Below are positions 1 through 6,541 of a stretch of 6,910 nucleotides of DNA, one piece after another. Position 1 is the stretch's first letter; every line of letters starts with the position of its first letter. Location: positions 1 through 6,910 of the forward strand of contig JAGCKY010000099.1 in the NCBI GenBank assembly GCA_017647245.1. Reading direction: 5' to 3'. The stretch comes from Elusimicrobiaceae bacterium (GTDB lineage Bacteria; Elusimicrobiota; Elusimicrobia; Elusimicrobiales; Elusimicrobiaceae). The notes beneath the pieces were generated by a model, which saw only the letters and a list, made by a program, of their open reading frames with translations, searched no databases and was not told where the DNA came from. Both the position numbers and the translations under genes were made by a program.

Positions 1-1
1 G

Positions 2-676
2 AGCGAAGTTATCGTCGGAGATTCTTTATCTAAAGACAAAACTTTGCAAGTAGCCTCGCAAATGGGCGCCCAGGTTTTTCAACATCATTTTGAAGGTTTT
101 GCCGCACAGAAAAATTTTGCGCTATCCAAAGTGTCTTCTCCTTGGGCGCTCAATTTAGACGCCGATGAACGGCTCTCGCCCGAACTCGTACAGCAAATTC
201 GCGACACATTACCGCACACTTCTCATGCCGGATTTAATATACCGTTTTCCAATTATTTTTTAGGCAAAAAAATGAAACACAGCGGCCTTAATAAAGAGCA
301 TCACATTCGCCTGGTCCGTACGCAAAAAGCCAAATATATCGGCGGGTTGGTGCACGAAGGGCTGAAAGTAGACGGTACAATCGGCGTGTTGCATGCTCCC
401 ATACAACATTATTCTTATGACGATATAGAAAGTTATTTCCGCAAACTCAACAAATATACTTCTTTGGCCGCGATGCAGCTGTATAAAAACAGACGTCATT
501 TCAATTTCTTATTTGTACTGATAACCTTGCCGTTTGAATTTATCAAACGCTACGTACTCAAACTCGGATTTTTAGACGGTATACGCGGCTTTATATGGGC
601 ATCCTTTTCCACCGTGTACGTGTTTGTAAAATATATGAAATTGTGGCTCTTGGAACAGACCAGAGGGCGCTTATGA
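2..676 (+). CDS. Glycosyltransferase family 2, WaaE/KdtX-like, 5' end missing
   Basis: The reading frame is open from base 2, so this is the C-terminal 224 residues of a gene that begins upstream; about 30 residues holding the first beta strand are probably missing. Visible GT-A features are a nucleotide-binding loop at residues 7-14 (DSLSKDKT, compare the common DSGSTDGT), the family stretch EGFAAQKNFAL, the DADE metal/nucleotide motif at residues 53-56 (bases 158-169), and a VHE motif in the acceptor half. The C-terminal part is basic and hydrophobic (FLDGIRGFIWASF), as in WaaE/KdtX-type enzymes that add sugars to lipopolysaccharide core. It would transfer a sugar from a nucleotide donor on the inner face of the cytoplasmic membrane. 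Its stop overlaps the next start by 4 bp (ATGA), so the two are probably translationally coupled. The TTG at 44 lies inside the nucleotide-binding loop and cannot be the true start. The family call is firm; donor and acceptor sugars cannot be read from sequence. Confidence 0.88.
   Translation, partial: SEVIVGDSLSKDKTLQVASQMGAQVFQHHFEGFAAQKNFALSKVSSPWALNLDADERLSPELVQQIRDTLPHTSHAGFNIPFSNYFLGKKMKHSGLNKEHHIRLVRTQKAKYIGGLVHEGLKVDGTIGVLHAPIQHYSYDDIESYFRKLNKYTSLAAMQLYKNRRHFNFLFVLITLPFEFIKRYVLKLGFLDGIRGFIWASFSTVYVFVKYMKLWLLEQTRGRL
663..667 (+). promoter_or_regulatory. Ribosome binding site deciding the deacetylase start
   Basis: GAGGG lies 5 bases before the ATG at 673, inside the end of the glycosyltransferase gene. 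It supports the ATG at 673 over the in-frame upstream alternative start at 595, which would add 26 residues overlapping the preceding gene and place charged, non-signal-like sequence before the membrane anchor. Confidence 0.6.
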
Positions 677-1446
677 TACTGATTTATGTTTTGCTCGGTG
701 CGGTCATTTTGGCCGCCGCATACCGTTGGCAATTTTGGCGTCTGCCCAAAAAAGGCCTGCTGGCACTAATGTATCATCACATCGGAACCTGTGAAAAATC
801 CGACGAACAATTCCCTTTTACCATTTTTCCCGCCCGCTTTGAACAACAAATCCTTTCTTTAAAAAAACACGGTTTTACGCCTATCCGTTTGGCAGATTTA
901 GAAAAAGTACGCCAAGGCGAAAAATTAGCGGTCAAAAAACCGGTTTTATTGACTTTTGACGACGGATACAGCGACAGTTTTACTCAGCTTTTTCCTATTT
1001 TGCAAAAACATCAAGTCCCCGCCGTAATCTTTCTGATTACCGATTCTATCGGGCAAAAAGAAGGATATTTGACGTGGGAACAGGTCAGACAAATGAAACA
1101 AAGCGGACTGGTGGAATTTGGTTCGCACACGTGCGAGCATGCGCGCTTGCGCAGTCTACCCGAAGATGAAATTTTAAAACAACTTATCCAAAGCAAACAA
1201 AAATTGGAAAAAGAATTAGGCGTACCTTGTTTGGCTTTCTGCTACCCGTTCGGTTCGGGCGGCAAAGACAAACGCGTCCGTCCGTTGGTGTTCCAAGCCG
1301 GATATCAATATGACTTTAGCACCAAACCCGGCATCAATCCCTACCCGTGGAAAGCTAAAAAAACAATTTTGCGCGCTTTTCCGCGCGGCGGCGAAACGCT
1401 GACGGATTTTTATATTCAAATCACACGCGGCAGAAGCAGATTTTAA
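673..1446 (+). CDS. Membrane-anchored polysaccharide deacetylase (NodB homology domain)
   Basis: This 257-residue protein has a single hydrophobic anchor at residues 2-17 followed by a basic patch and the family opening LMYHHIG (residues 32-38). The NodB catalytic motifs are complete. TFDDGY at 94-99 supplies the base Asp96 and the metal ligand Asp97. HTCEH at 152-156 supplies metal ligands His152 and His156. YPFG at 191-194 lines the active site. Members of this family remove N- or O-acetyl groups from sugars such as GlcNAc in peptidoglycan, exopolysaccharide or surface glycans. The 4-bp overlap with the glycosyltransferase suggests that it edits the glycan built by that enzyme or a related surface polymer, but this is inference. 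No cleavable signal peptide is evident. The charge after the anchor (RWQFWRLPKK) suits a cytosolic catalytic domain by the positive-inside rule, whereas most relatives act outside, so topology is uncertain. Confidence 0.88.
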   Translation: MILIYVLLGAVILAAAYRWQFWRLPKKGLLALMYHHIGTCEKSDEQFPFTIFPARFEQQILSLKKHGFTPIRLADLEKVRQGEKLAVKKPVLLTFDDGYSDSFTQLFPILQKHQVPAVIFLITDSIGQKEGYLTWEQVRQMKQSGLVEFGSHTCEHARLRSLPEDEILKQLIQSKQKLEKELGVPCLAFCYPFGSGGKDKRVRPLVFQAGYQYDFSTKPGINPYPWKAKKTILRAFPRGGETLTDFYIQITRGRSRF

Positions 1447-1484
1447 TTGATTCTCTTTTCCTGTTGCGGCTTTTCTAATCAATT
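1445..1484 (+). terminator. Possible weak terminator (8-bp inverted repeat)
   Basis: AATTGATT at 1445-1452 is perfectly complementary to AATCAATT at 1477-1484. The stem would be 8 bp with a 24-base loop rich in T and C, starting at the deacetylase stop codon and followed by the T-rich TATTTG. Its position at the end of one transcription unit and upstream of a -10 box suits a terminator. The stem is AT-rich, the loop is long and there is no uninterrupted T tract, so it would be weak if it works at all. Confidence 0.3.
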
Positions 1485-1515
1485 TATTTGTACCCATAGC
1501 CCTCTCATTTTTAGA

Positions 1516-1521
1516 TATAAT
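1516..1521 (+). promoter_or_regulatory. Candidate sigma70-type -10 box of the bat operon
   Basis: TATAAT is a perfect consensus -10 hexamer, 36 bases before the moxR start in the only sizeable intergenic gap of the window. Transcription would begin near 1528. No good -35 box lies at the usual 16-18 base spacing; the closest TTG-containing hexamer, TTGTAC at 1488-1493, is 22 bases away, and there is no extended TG element. The promoter may therefore need an activator, or the match may owe something to the AT-rich context. Confidence 0.5.
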
Positions 1522-1530
1522 AAAAGGGAG

Positions 1531-1557
1531 CAATATCTATTGTAAGGGAGAGATATT
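1531..1557 (+). promoter_or_regulatory. Structured leader with overlapping inverted repeats around the moxR ribosome binding site
   Basis: Two inverted repeats share bases here. CAATA (1531-1535) and TATTG (1538-1542) form a compact palindrome with a 2-base centre, suggestive of an operator half-site pair just after the predicted transcription start. AATATCT (1532-1538) is also perfectly complementary to AGATATT (1551-1557), a 7-bp stem whose 12-base loop contains the GGGAG (1546-1550) that serves moxR. The two pairings are mutually exclusive in RNA. Chance is a real possibility in such AT-rich sequence. Confidence 0.3.
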
Positions 1558-2541
1558 ATGGACATCACTACACTCAATAAACAAGTACAAAACGAAAGTT
1601 TGTTTTTACAGGATTTGAAACGCGAAGTCGGCAAGGTGATTGTCGGCCAGGAAGATTTAATTGAAAAAATGTTGGTCGCTTTACTGGCCGACGGACATAT
1701 TTTAATTGAAGGTGTGCCGGGATTGGCCAAAACGTTGGCGGTCAAAACCTTGGCTTCTGCTATCCACGCGCAATTTCAACGCATTCAATTTACGCCCGAT
1801 TTACTCCCTGCCGATATTACGGGTACGCTCATTTTTAACCCGAAAGACGGCCTATTTTATCCCAAACGCGGCCCCGTATTTTCCAATTTCGTACTGGCCG
1901 ATGAAATCAACCGCTCTCCGGCCAAAGTGCAAAGCGCTTTGCTGGAAGCCATGCAAGAGCGCCAAGTAACTATCGGCGAGCAAACCTATAAACTCCCTGC
2001 CCCGTTTATGGTGCTGGCCACGCAAAACCCTGTTGAGCAAGAAGGTACATACCCCTTGCCTGAGGCGCAAGTGGACCGCTTTATGCTCAAGGTGGTTATC
2101 ACGTATCCGACGAAAGAAGAAGAAAAAATGATTTTAGAGCGTATGGCCTCGCACCAACAAATTACGCTTAACACCAATGTCACACCGGAAATGATTTTAA
2201 AAGCCCGCCAAGTGGTAGACAGCATTTATGTGGACGAAAAGATTAAAAACTACATTGTAGATTTAGTCTTTGCCACCCGCGACCCCAAAGCGTATAAACT
2301 GGAAAAACTGGCCTCGTTTATTGCCTACGGAGCCAGCCCGCGCGCCACGATTTTCCTCACGCAAGCAGCCAAAGCGTATGCTTTCTTAAACGGCCGCGGT
2401 TACGTCACACCCGAAGACATTAAAGCCATCGGCCAAGATGTACTGCGCCACCGCGTACTGCTGACTTACGAGGCAGAAGCCGAAAATATCTCTTCCGACA
2501 AAATTGTGCAAGAAGTGTTTGAAGCGGTAGACGTACCTTAA
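1558..2541 (+). CDS. moxR: MoxR-family AAA+ ATPase
   Basis: This 327-residue protein is normal length for the MoxR/APE2220 group. The order of motifs is complete: Walker A GVPGLAKT at 52-59 with Lys58, Walker B LADEIN at 113-118 with Asp115 and Glu116, sensor 1 ATQNP at 154-158, VDRF at 172-175, and sensor 2 GASPRAT around Arg262. MoxR ATPases are cytosolic, oligomeric, chaperone-like machines that act with vWA-domain partners. The partner here is most likely the DUF58 product of the next gene, 17 bases downstream, with BatA and BatB further along. The ATG at 1558 follows GGGAG by 7 bases. It is the first gene after the intergenic gap and so probably the first of the operon. Catalytic competence is expected because no key residue is missing. 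The client or pathway cannot be read from the sequence. Confidence 0.95.
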   Translation: MDITTLNKQVQNESLFLQDLKREVGKVIVGQEDLIEKMLVALLADGHILIEGVPGLAKTLAVKTLASAIHAQFQRIQFTPDLLPADITGTLIFNPKDGLFYPKRGPVFSNFVLADEINRSPAKVQSALLEAMQERQVTIGEQTYKLPAPFMVLATQNPVEQEGTYPLPEAQVDRFMLKVVITYPTKEEEKMILERMASHQQITLNTNVTPEMILKARQVVDSIYVDEKIKNYIVDLVFATRDPKAYKLEKLASFIAYGASPRATIFLTQAAKAYAFLNGRGYVTPEDIKAIGQDVLRHRVLLTYEAEAENISSDKIVQEVFEAVDVP

Positions 2542-2546
2542 TATAC

Positions 2547-2551
2547 GGGGG
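2547..2551 (+). promoter_or_regulatory. Ribosome binding site deciding the DUF58 start
   Basis: GGGGG ends 7 bases before the ATG at 2559. A second in-frame ATG at 2565 would have 13 bases of spacing, so the first is preferred. Confidence 0.5.
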
Positions 2552-2558
2552 CTCACGT

Positions 2559-3455
2559 ATGCGCATGGACACCGCCGACATTTTAAAAAAGGTACGGCAG
2601 ATTGAGATACAAACCGGCAAGTTGGTGCAAGAAACTTTTGCCGGGGAGTATCTTAGCGCATTTAAAGGACAAGGGATAGAATTTTCCGAAGTGCGTGAAT
2701 ATATCCCCGGCGATGATGTGCGTTCCATTGACTGGAACGTGACCGCGCGCAGTAATACCCCTTACGTCAAAAAATTTAATGAAGAGCGCGAACTGACCCT
2801 ACTGATTGCATGTGATGTGTCTGCCTCGCAAAATTTCGGCTCGTGGGATAAATTTAAGCAAGAGGCCGCCGCGGAACTGGCCGCACTGTTTGCCTTTTCG
2901 GCACTGAAAAATAATGATAAAGTAGGGCTCTTGTTATTCTCGGACAAAGTGGAACTTTTTGTGCCACCCAAGAAAGGCAAGAAACACATTTTGCGCTTAA
3001 TCCGCGAACTGATTGCTTTTGAACCTATCGACAAAGGAACTGACATTGCCATGGCATTGACCACTTTGAGCAAGGTCATCAAACGCCAAGGTATTTTGAT
3101 TTTTATTTCGGACTTTTTGGCAGACGTTTCCACATTTATCAAGCCCTTACAATTAGCCGCCAGAAAATTTGATTTTATCCCGGTTATTATCCAAGATAAA
3201 TTGGAAAAATCCCTGCCGCGCGTGCATGTTTCCATGCAAATGCAAGACCCGGAAAGCGGCCAGCGCAAATGGGTTTCTTTGGGTGCGTCCGATATACAGC
3301 ATCAATTGGCACAGCGCCAAGAAAACTGGCAGGCACAGCTCAAAGCGCTTTTCCAACCGCTTAACATAGAGCCGATTGGTATTGACCCGGCTCAACCGAC
3401 CGCCGACCCGGTCATTGCATTCTTTAAGCAACGCGCAAGGAAGATACGCAAATGA
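2559..3455 (+). CDS. DUF58 family protein with vWA-like MIDAS
   Basis: The 298-residue protein carries the DUF58 hallmark FSEVREYIPGDDVRSIDWN near residues 46-64, preceded by the GEYLSAFKGQG segment. A vWA-like fold follows: DVSAS at 86-90 (MIDAS DxSxS), KGTD at 159-162 with Thr161, and SDF with Asp185 after a hydrophobic strand. All the metal-binding positions expected of a MIDAS are therefore present. No membrane span or signal peptide is visible, so it should be cytosolic. DUF58 proteins are almost always encoded beside moxR, and the pairing is thought to resemble other MoxR/vWA couples. The stop overlaps the next start by 4 bp (ATGA), suggesting coupled translation with the bridging protein. 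Length and C-terminal sequence (FFKQRARKIRK) are ordinary for the family. The molecular function of DUF58 is not established. Confidence 0.92.
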   Translation: MRMDTADILKKVRQIEIQTGKLVQETFAGEYLSAFKGQGIEFSEVREYIPGDDVRSIDWNVTARSNTPYVKKFNEERELTLLIACDVSASQNFGSWDKFKQEAAAELAALFAFSALKNNDKVGLLLFSDKVELFVPPKKGKKHILRLIRELIAFEPIDKGTDIAMALTTLSKVIKRQGILIFISDFLADVSTFIKPLQLAARKFDFIPVIIQDKLEKSLPRVHVSMQMQDPESGQRKWVSLGASDIQHQLAQRQENWQAQLKALFQPLNIEPIGIDPAQPTADPVIAFFKQRARKIRK

Positions 3456-4363
3456 AAAAATTATTTCTTTTTCTATTTTTCTCTTTTTTGATAAACGGGG
3501 CCGCCGCGCAGTCGTTAGAAGTTACGCAACAAAATATCCCGCAAGAAGCGTCTTTTGCCCAGCCGTTTGATGTGCGTTTTGCGCTCAATTATCCGGCGGG
3601 ATATGAAGTGGTGCTGGATAAAAATTCTTTGCCAGCAGATTTTGGTTTATCACAAGAAAAAACAGAAGAAACAACTCCAGGTCAAATTACGTACGATTTA
3701 ACTTTCTTACCTTTTACATTGGGCAAATCTACTTTTACCGCGGTAAATTTTATCTTGCAAGACGCGCAGGGCCAAACCGTCAGCACCGCCGCCAGCAAAG
3801 AAACCACCGTGCAAGTCAAACCGGTTAAACTTTTCAAAGATAAAAAAATGCGCGATATCCGCCCGCCATATATTCCCAGCGGTTGGCTGTTTTGGCTGAT
3901 GATACTTTTGGCACTGGCCGCACTCATTTACCTCATCAGACGTTTTTGGCGCAAAGCCCGTGCGCGGGCCCGGCAAGCGGCTTTAGAGCAAGACAATCGC
4001 CCTGCCGACGTAATTGCACTTTCCAAAATCAATATCCTGTTGCAAAGCGGCCTGTGGGAAAAAGCGCAATATAAACTTTTCTACATTGAACTGGGCGAAA
4101 TTCTGCGCGAGTATTTCTGGCGGCGTTTCCAATTAGATGTATCGGCCGATACGTCTGCCGAACTGTTGCGCCGCACCCGCACAGTGCCCGAGCTTACCCC
4201 CCTTTATACCGATTTGAAAAATTATTTAAACTCGTCGGATTTAGTGAAATTTGCTAAATATATTCCCGACGAAGCTACTATGCACAAAGACGTCAATGTA
4301 GTACGCAAAACCGTACAACAGACTACGCCTTCTCCCGCGCCCCAAACACAGGAGGAAAACTAA
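3452..4363 (+). CDS. Exported single-span membrane protein of the Bat operon (DUF4381/BatD-like)
   Basis: This 303-residue protein has four parts. A signal peptide covers residues 1-19, with likely cleavage in GAAAQS after Ala19. A beta-rich periplasmic domain covers about 20-143, with alternating patterns such as GQITYDLTFLPFTLGKSTF as in Ig-like folds. One membrane helix covers about 144-165. A strongly basic stop-transfer patch (RRFWRKARARAR) then leads into a helical cytosolic domain (about 185-285) containing ELGEILREYF and SDLVKFAKYIPD, segments I associate with the uncharacterised protein often found between DUF58 and vWA genes. The tail is Pro/Thr/Gln-rich. AAGGAAG at 3437-3443 precedes the ATG by 8 bases. 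It overlaps DUF58 by 4 bp and batA by 1 bp. Its layout suggests it connects the cytosolic MoxR/DUF58 pair with the periplasmic Bat proteins, which is inference. The family name is tentative; the gene itself is secure. Confidence 0.85.
   Translation: MKKLFLFLFFSFLINGAAAQSLEVTQQNIPQEASFAQPFDVRFALNYPAGYEVVLDKNSLPADFGLSQEKTEETTPGQITYDLTFLPFTLGKSTFTAVNFILQDAQGQTVSTAASKETTVQVKPVKLFKDKKMRDIRPPYIPSGWLFWLMILLALAALIYLIRRFWRKARARARQAALEQDNRPADVIALSKINILLQSGLWEKAQYKLFYIELGEILREYFWRRFQLDVSADTSAELLRRTRTVPELTPLYTDLKNYLNSSDLVKFAKYIPDEATMHKDVNVVRKTVQQTTPSPAPQTQEEN
4350..4355 (+). promoter_or_regulatory. Consensus ribosome binding site deciding the batA start
   Basis: AGGAGG is a perfect Shine-Dalgarno sequence 7 bases before the ATG at 4363, which itself overlaps the previous stop as TAATG. 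This supports the long form of BatA with its extra N-terminal helices, rather than a start at the internal ATG at 4495. Confidence 0.75.
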
Positions 4364-5493
4364 TGTTTGCGCAACTTTTTCTCGTTTCGCTTTTCCTACT
4401 GATTGCATCTCTCGTGGCGGCGGCTTTTATCAAACGCGGCGAGCGCATTACAGGCAGTCTGGTGGTGATATTTTCCGCAACGTCTTTCCTACTAATGTGT
4501 GGCGCATTGGTGCAACGCTTATTTGGCGATCAATTTACCTTTTTGCAACCGTGGTTTTTGCTACTACTGATTGTACCGATTGGTATTTTAGTCGCGCGTA
4601 TATTTTGGGCCGAACACTTTGTACCCGCCCTGTCTTATCCGCTTACCGCAAAAGTGCAACCGCCTTTTTCAGTGGCGGCGATATTTTCCCGTTGGGCCGG
4701 ACTGTTTTGTGCCACTTTAGCACTTGCTCTATTTATTATGGCCTTGGCGCGCCCCGTAGCCGTCAACCGCTCGCAACTTCCCCCCACACAGGGCATTGAT
4801 ATTATGATGATTTTAGACGCATCGGCCAGTATGCAAAAAAATGATTTCTTCCCCAACCGTTTTGTGGCCGCACAGAAAAACGCCATTCGCTTTATCGGCA
4901 AGCGTTTTAATGACCGTATCGGACTGACCGTTTTTGCCAAAAATGCCACATTGGCCGCGCCGCTGACATTAGACCACGAAGCTTTACAAGAATTAGTCGC
5001 CGATTTATATTTAGGCATTGTGGACCCCAATTTGACCGCCATCGGTGATGCTATCGGGGTAGCGTCCAATCACTTAAAAGACAGTACCGCCAAAAGTAAA
5101 ATTATCGTGCTCTTAACCGACGGCTCTAATAATGCCGGCTCGGTAGACCCCTTGCTCGCGGCCAAAGCCGCCGCGGCATACGGTATCAAAATTTATGCAA
5201 TCGGTACGGCCAGCCCGCCCCAGGATTCCATTTTTTCCAGTGCGGAAGATGAAATTGACGAAGGCCTGCTAATGAACATCGCCAAAGAAACCGGCGGCGC
5301 TTTTTACCGTGCAAAAAACGAGCAGGAATTGCAAGAAATTTACAACAAAATCAATGAGCTGGAAAAAACAGATTTTACACAATCGGCCCGCGTGAGCCAT
5401 TACGACGCGTATCGTCCGTTTTTGTTAGCCGGACTATTGCTGTTATTGGTAGGATTTTTAGTAAGCAAATTAATTTTTATTAGGATACCGTAA
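4363..5493 (+). CDS. batA: BatA-like membrane-anchored vWA protein with N-terminal extension
   Basis: The 376-residue protein has a vWA domain at about 145-330 with a complete MIDAS: DASASM at 152-157, Thr225 in NLTAIGD, and Asp253 in LLTDGS. Canonical BatA begins near FLQPWFLLLL, here residues 60-69, followed by a second helix (about 112-130, ending ALARP) and a C-terminal helix (about 348-371). This protein carries about 58 additional residues in front, with two further hydrophobic helices (about 3-22 and 30-50) joined by a short basic loop (KRGER). By the positive-inside rule the loops after helices 1 and 3 are cytosolic, so the vWA domain faces the periplasm, and adding two helices keeps that topology. 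Bat vWA proteins are membrane partners of MoxR systems implicated in stress tolerance. It is followed after 2 bases by the paralogous batB. BatA versus BatB is assigned from gene order and the EIDEGLLMNIA segment. Confidence 0.88.
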   Translation: MFAQLFLVSLFLLIASLVAAAFIKRGERITGSLVVIFSATSFLLMCGALVQRLFGDQFTFLQPWFLLLLIVPIGILVARIFWAEHFVPALSYPLTAKVQPPFSVAAIFSRWAGLFCATLALALFIMALARPVAVNRSQLPPTQGIDIMMILDASASMQKNDFFPNRFVAAQKNAIRFIGKRFNDRIGLTVFAKNATLAAPLTLDHEALQELVADLYLGIVDPNLTAIGDAIGVASNHLKDSTAKSKIIVLLTDGSNNAGSVDPLLAAKAAAAYGIKIYAIGTASPPQDSIFSSAEDEIDEGLLMNIAKETGGAFYRAKNEQELQEIYNKINELEKTDFTQSARVSHYDAYRPFLLAGLLLLLVGFLVSKLIFIRIP

Positions 5494-5495
5494 CC

Positions 5496-6518
5496 ATGAA
5501 ATTATTCGCTGAACCGATTTATTTTCTCTACTTTTTAGCCGCGTTTGCCGCGTGGCAGTTCTTGCTATGGCTCGGTAATAAACGCAAAAAACACGCGGTA
5601 CGCACTTTATTCGGTCCGGCGGCGTATACACGCTTAACAGGCGGTAAAAATCGTTTACAGCGCGTGCGTGCTATTTTATTCGGACTGGGTTTATTCTTTA
5701 TATTCGCCGCGCTGGCACGCCCGCAATGGGGACTGGAAGTAATGCAAGCCGAAGCCGATTTTTCTCAGACGGTAATTGCCGTAGACGTATCGGCCTCTAT
5801 GCGCGCGCGCGACGTTAAACCCGACCGTTTGGCCAGCGCCAAAAATATGTTGCGCATGTTACTGACTCATTTACCCAACAATCGTATCGGCTTGATTGCG
5901 TTTACCTCGCAGGCCTTTGTCCAGTGCCCTATTACCACCGATGACGATGCACTCAAACACTTTATTTCTGCTTTGCAGCCGGATATGTTGCCCATAGCGG
6001 GAACCTCGCTTTCCGCGCCTGTAAAATTGGCCGCGCATATGCTCTCCAAATATCCGGGACAAAAAGGGCTGATTTTACTTACGGACGGAGAGGATCACTC
6101 CCCAGATGAGCTCAAACAAGCCCAGCAAATTGCCCAAAAAGAAGGTATACGCATTATTGCTATCGGTATCGGCACACCGGAAGGCGAGCTGATTCCTTCG
6201 CGCACGGATATTTCGGGACAGGTCGTAGAATATAAAAAAGATAAAGATGGTAAAACCGTTGTTACTAAACTGGACGAAAAAAGTTTGGCGCAACTCGCCG
6301 CCGCTACGCAAGGCATGTATATTAAATATACCACGCCTTCGCAAGTAGCGGCGCGGGTGGAAGAAGCCGTACGGGATTTGGACCGCAGTCGCTCGGCTGT
6401 TTCGGCGCGGGCCGGATATAAAAACCGCTACCAAATTCCCTTGGCCTTGGCGGTGTTATGTTTTGCAGTGTGCCTTGCGCTTCCGTTGCGACACAAAGAC
6501 ACACCCGTGCACGAATAG
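5496..6518 (+). CDS. batB: BatB membrane-anchored vWA protein
   Basis: This 340-residue protein has the typical BatB layout and length. Helices lie at about 5-26 and 56-74 (ending ALARPQW), a vWA domain at about 90-290, and a C-terminal helix at about 315-332. The MIDAS is complete: DVSASM at 97-102, Thr170 in AGTSLS, and Asp197 in LLTDGED. The segment VEYKKDKDGKTVVTKLDEKS is the beta-hairpin insertion I expect in BatB but not BatA. The loop between the first two helices is very basic (NKRKKHAVR through RLQRVR) and thus cytosolic, which puts the vWA domain in the periplasm, matching BatA. AGGA at 5482-5485 sits 10 bases before the ATG, within the end of batA. It probably works with BatA and the TPR protein BatC in one envelope complex; the contact partners are inferred from operon structure. 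Confidence 0.92.
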   Translation: MKLFAEPIYFLYFLAAFAAWQFLLWLGNKRKKHAVRTLFGPAAYTRLTGGKNRLQRVRAILFGLGLFFIFAALARPQWGLEVMQAEADFSQTVIAVDVSASMRARDVKPDRLASAKNMLRMLLTHLPNNRIGLIAFTSQAFVQCPITTDDDALKHFISALQPDMLPIAGTSLSAPVKLAAHMLSKYPGQKGLILLTDGEDHSPDELKQAQQIAQKEGIRIIAIGIGTPEGELIPSRTDISGQVVEYKKDKDGKTVVTKLDEKSLAQLAAATQGMYIKYTTPSQVAARVEEAVRDLDRSRSAVSARAGYKNRYQIPLALAVLCFAVCLALPLRHKDTPVHE

Positions 6519-6524
6519 AGAAAC

Positions 6525-6531
6525 AAAAAGG
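6525..6531 (+). promoter_or_regulatory. Ribosome binding site of batC
   Basis: AAAAAGG ends 10 bases before the first ATG of a tandem ATGATG at 6542. The second ATG would have 13 bases of spacing, so the first is slightly preferred. Confidence 0.45.
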
Positions 6532-6541
6532 TACAATATAA

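Noticed and set aside
595..672. Upstream non-ATG start for the deacetylase
   Set aside because: It would add 26 residues overlapping the glycosyltransferase and bury the N-terminal anchor. The ATG at 673 has GAGGG at proper spacing and the common ATGA overlap.
1447..1557. Small RNA, tRNA or riboswitch in the intergenic gap
   Set aside because: The gap is only 111 bases and AT-rich, with no tRNA-like cloverleaf or recognisable riboswitch core; only short inverted repeats are visible.
2762..3268. 168-residue open frame on the - strand
   Set aside because: It lies wholly inside the well-supported DUF58 gene, has no recognisable domain and no SD-preceded start; it is a codon-composition shadow.
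4635..5069. 144-residue open frame on the - strand
   Set aside because: It is opposite the membrane and MIDAS region of batA. Its Ser/Ala/Lys-rich content is what antisense of such sequence gives, with no motif.
4795..6230. batA and batB as a recent tandem duplication
   Set aside because: They share fold and MIDAS motifs, but the proteins differ widely outside those motifs and I see no extended DNA identity. They are ancient paralogues normal for Bat operons.
6075..6434. 119-residue open frame on the - strand
   Set aside because: It is fully within batB and shows no domain, so it is taken as a shadow.
6532..6537. TACAAT before batC as a possible -10 box for an internal promoter
   Set aside because: No -35 is present at suitable spacing and the hexamer ends 4 bases before the start codon, so a transcript would begin at or inside the start. 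It is more likely AT-rich leader following the SD.
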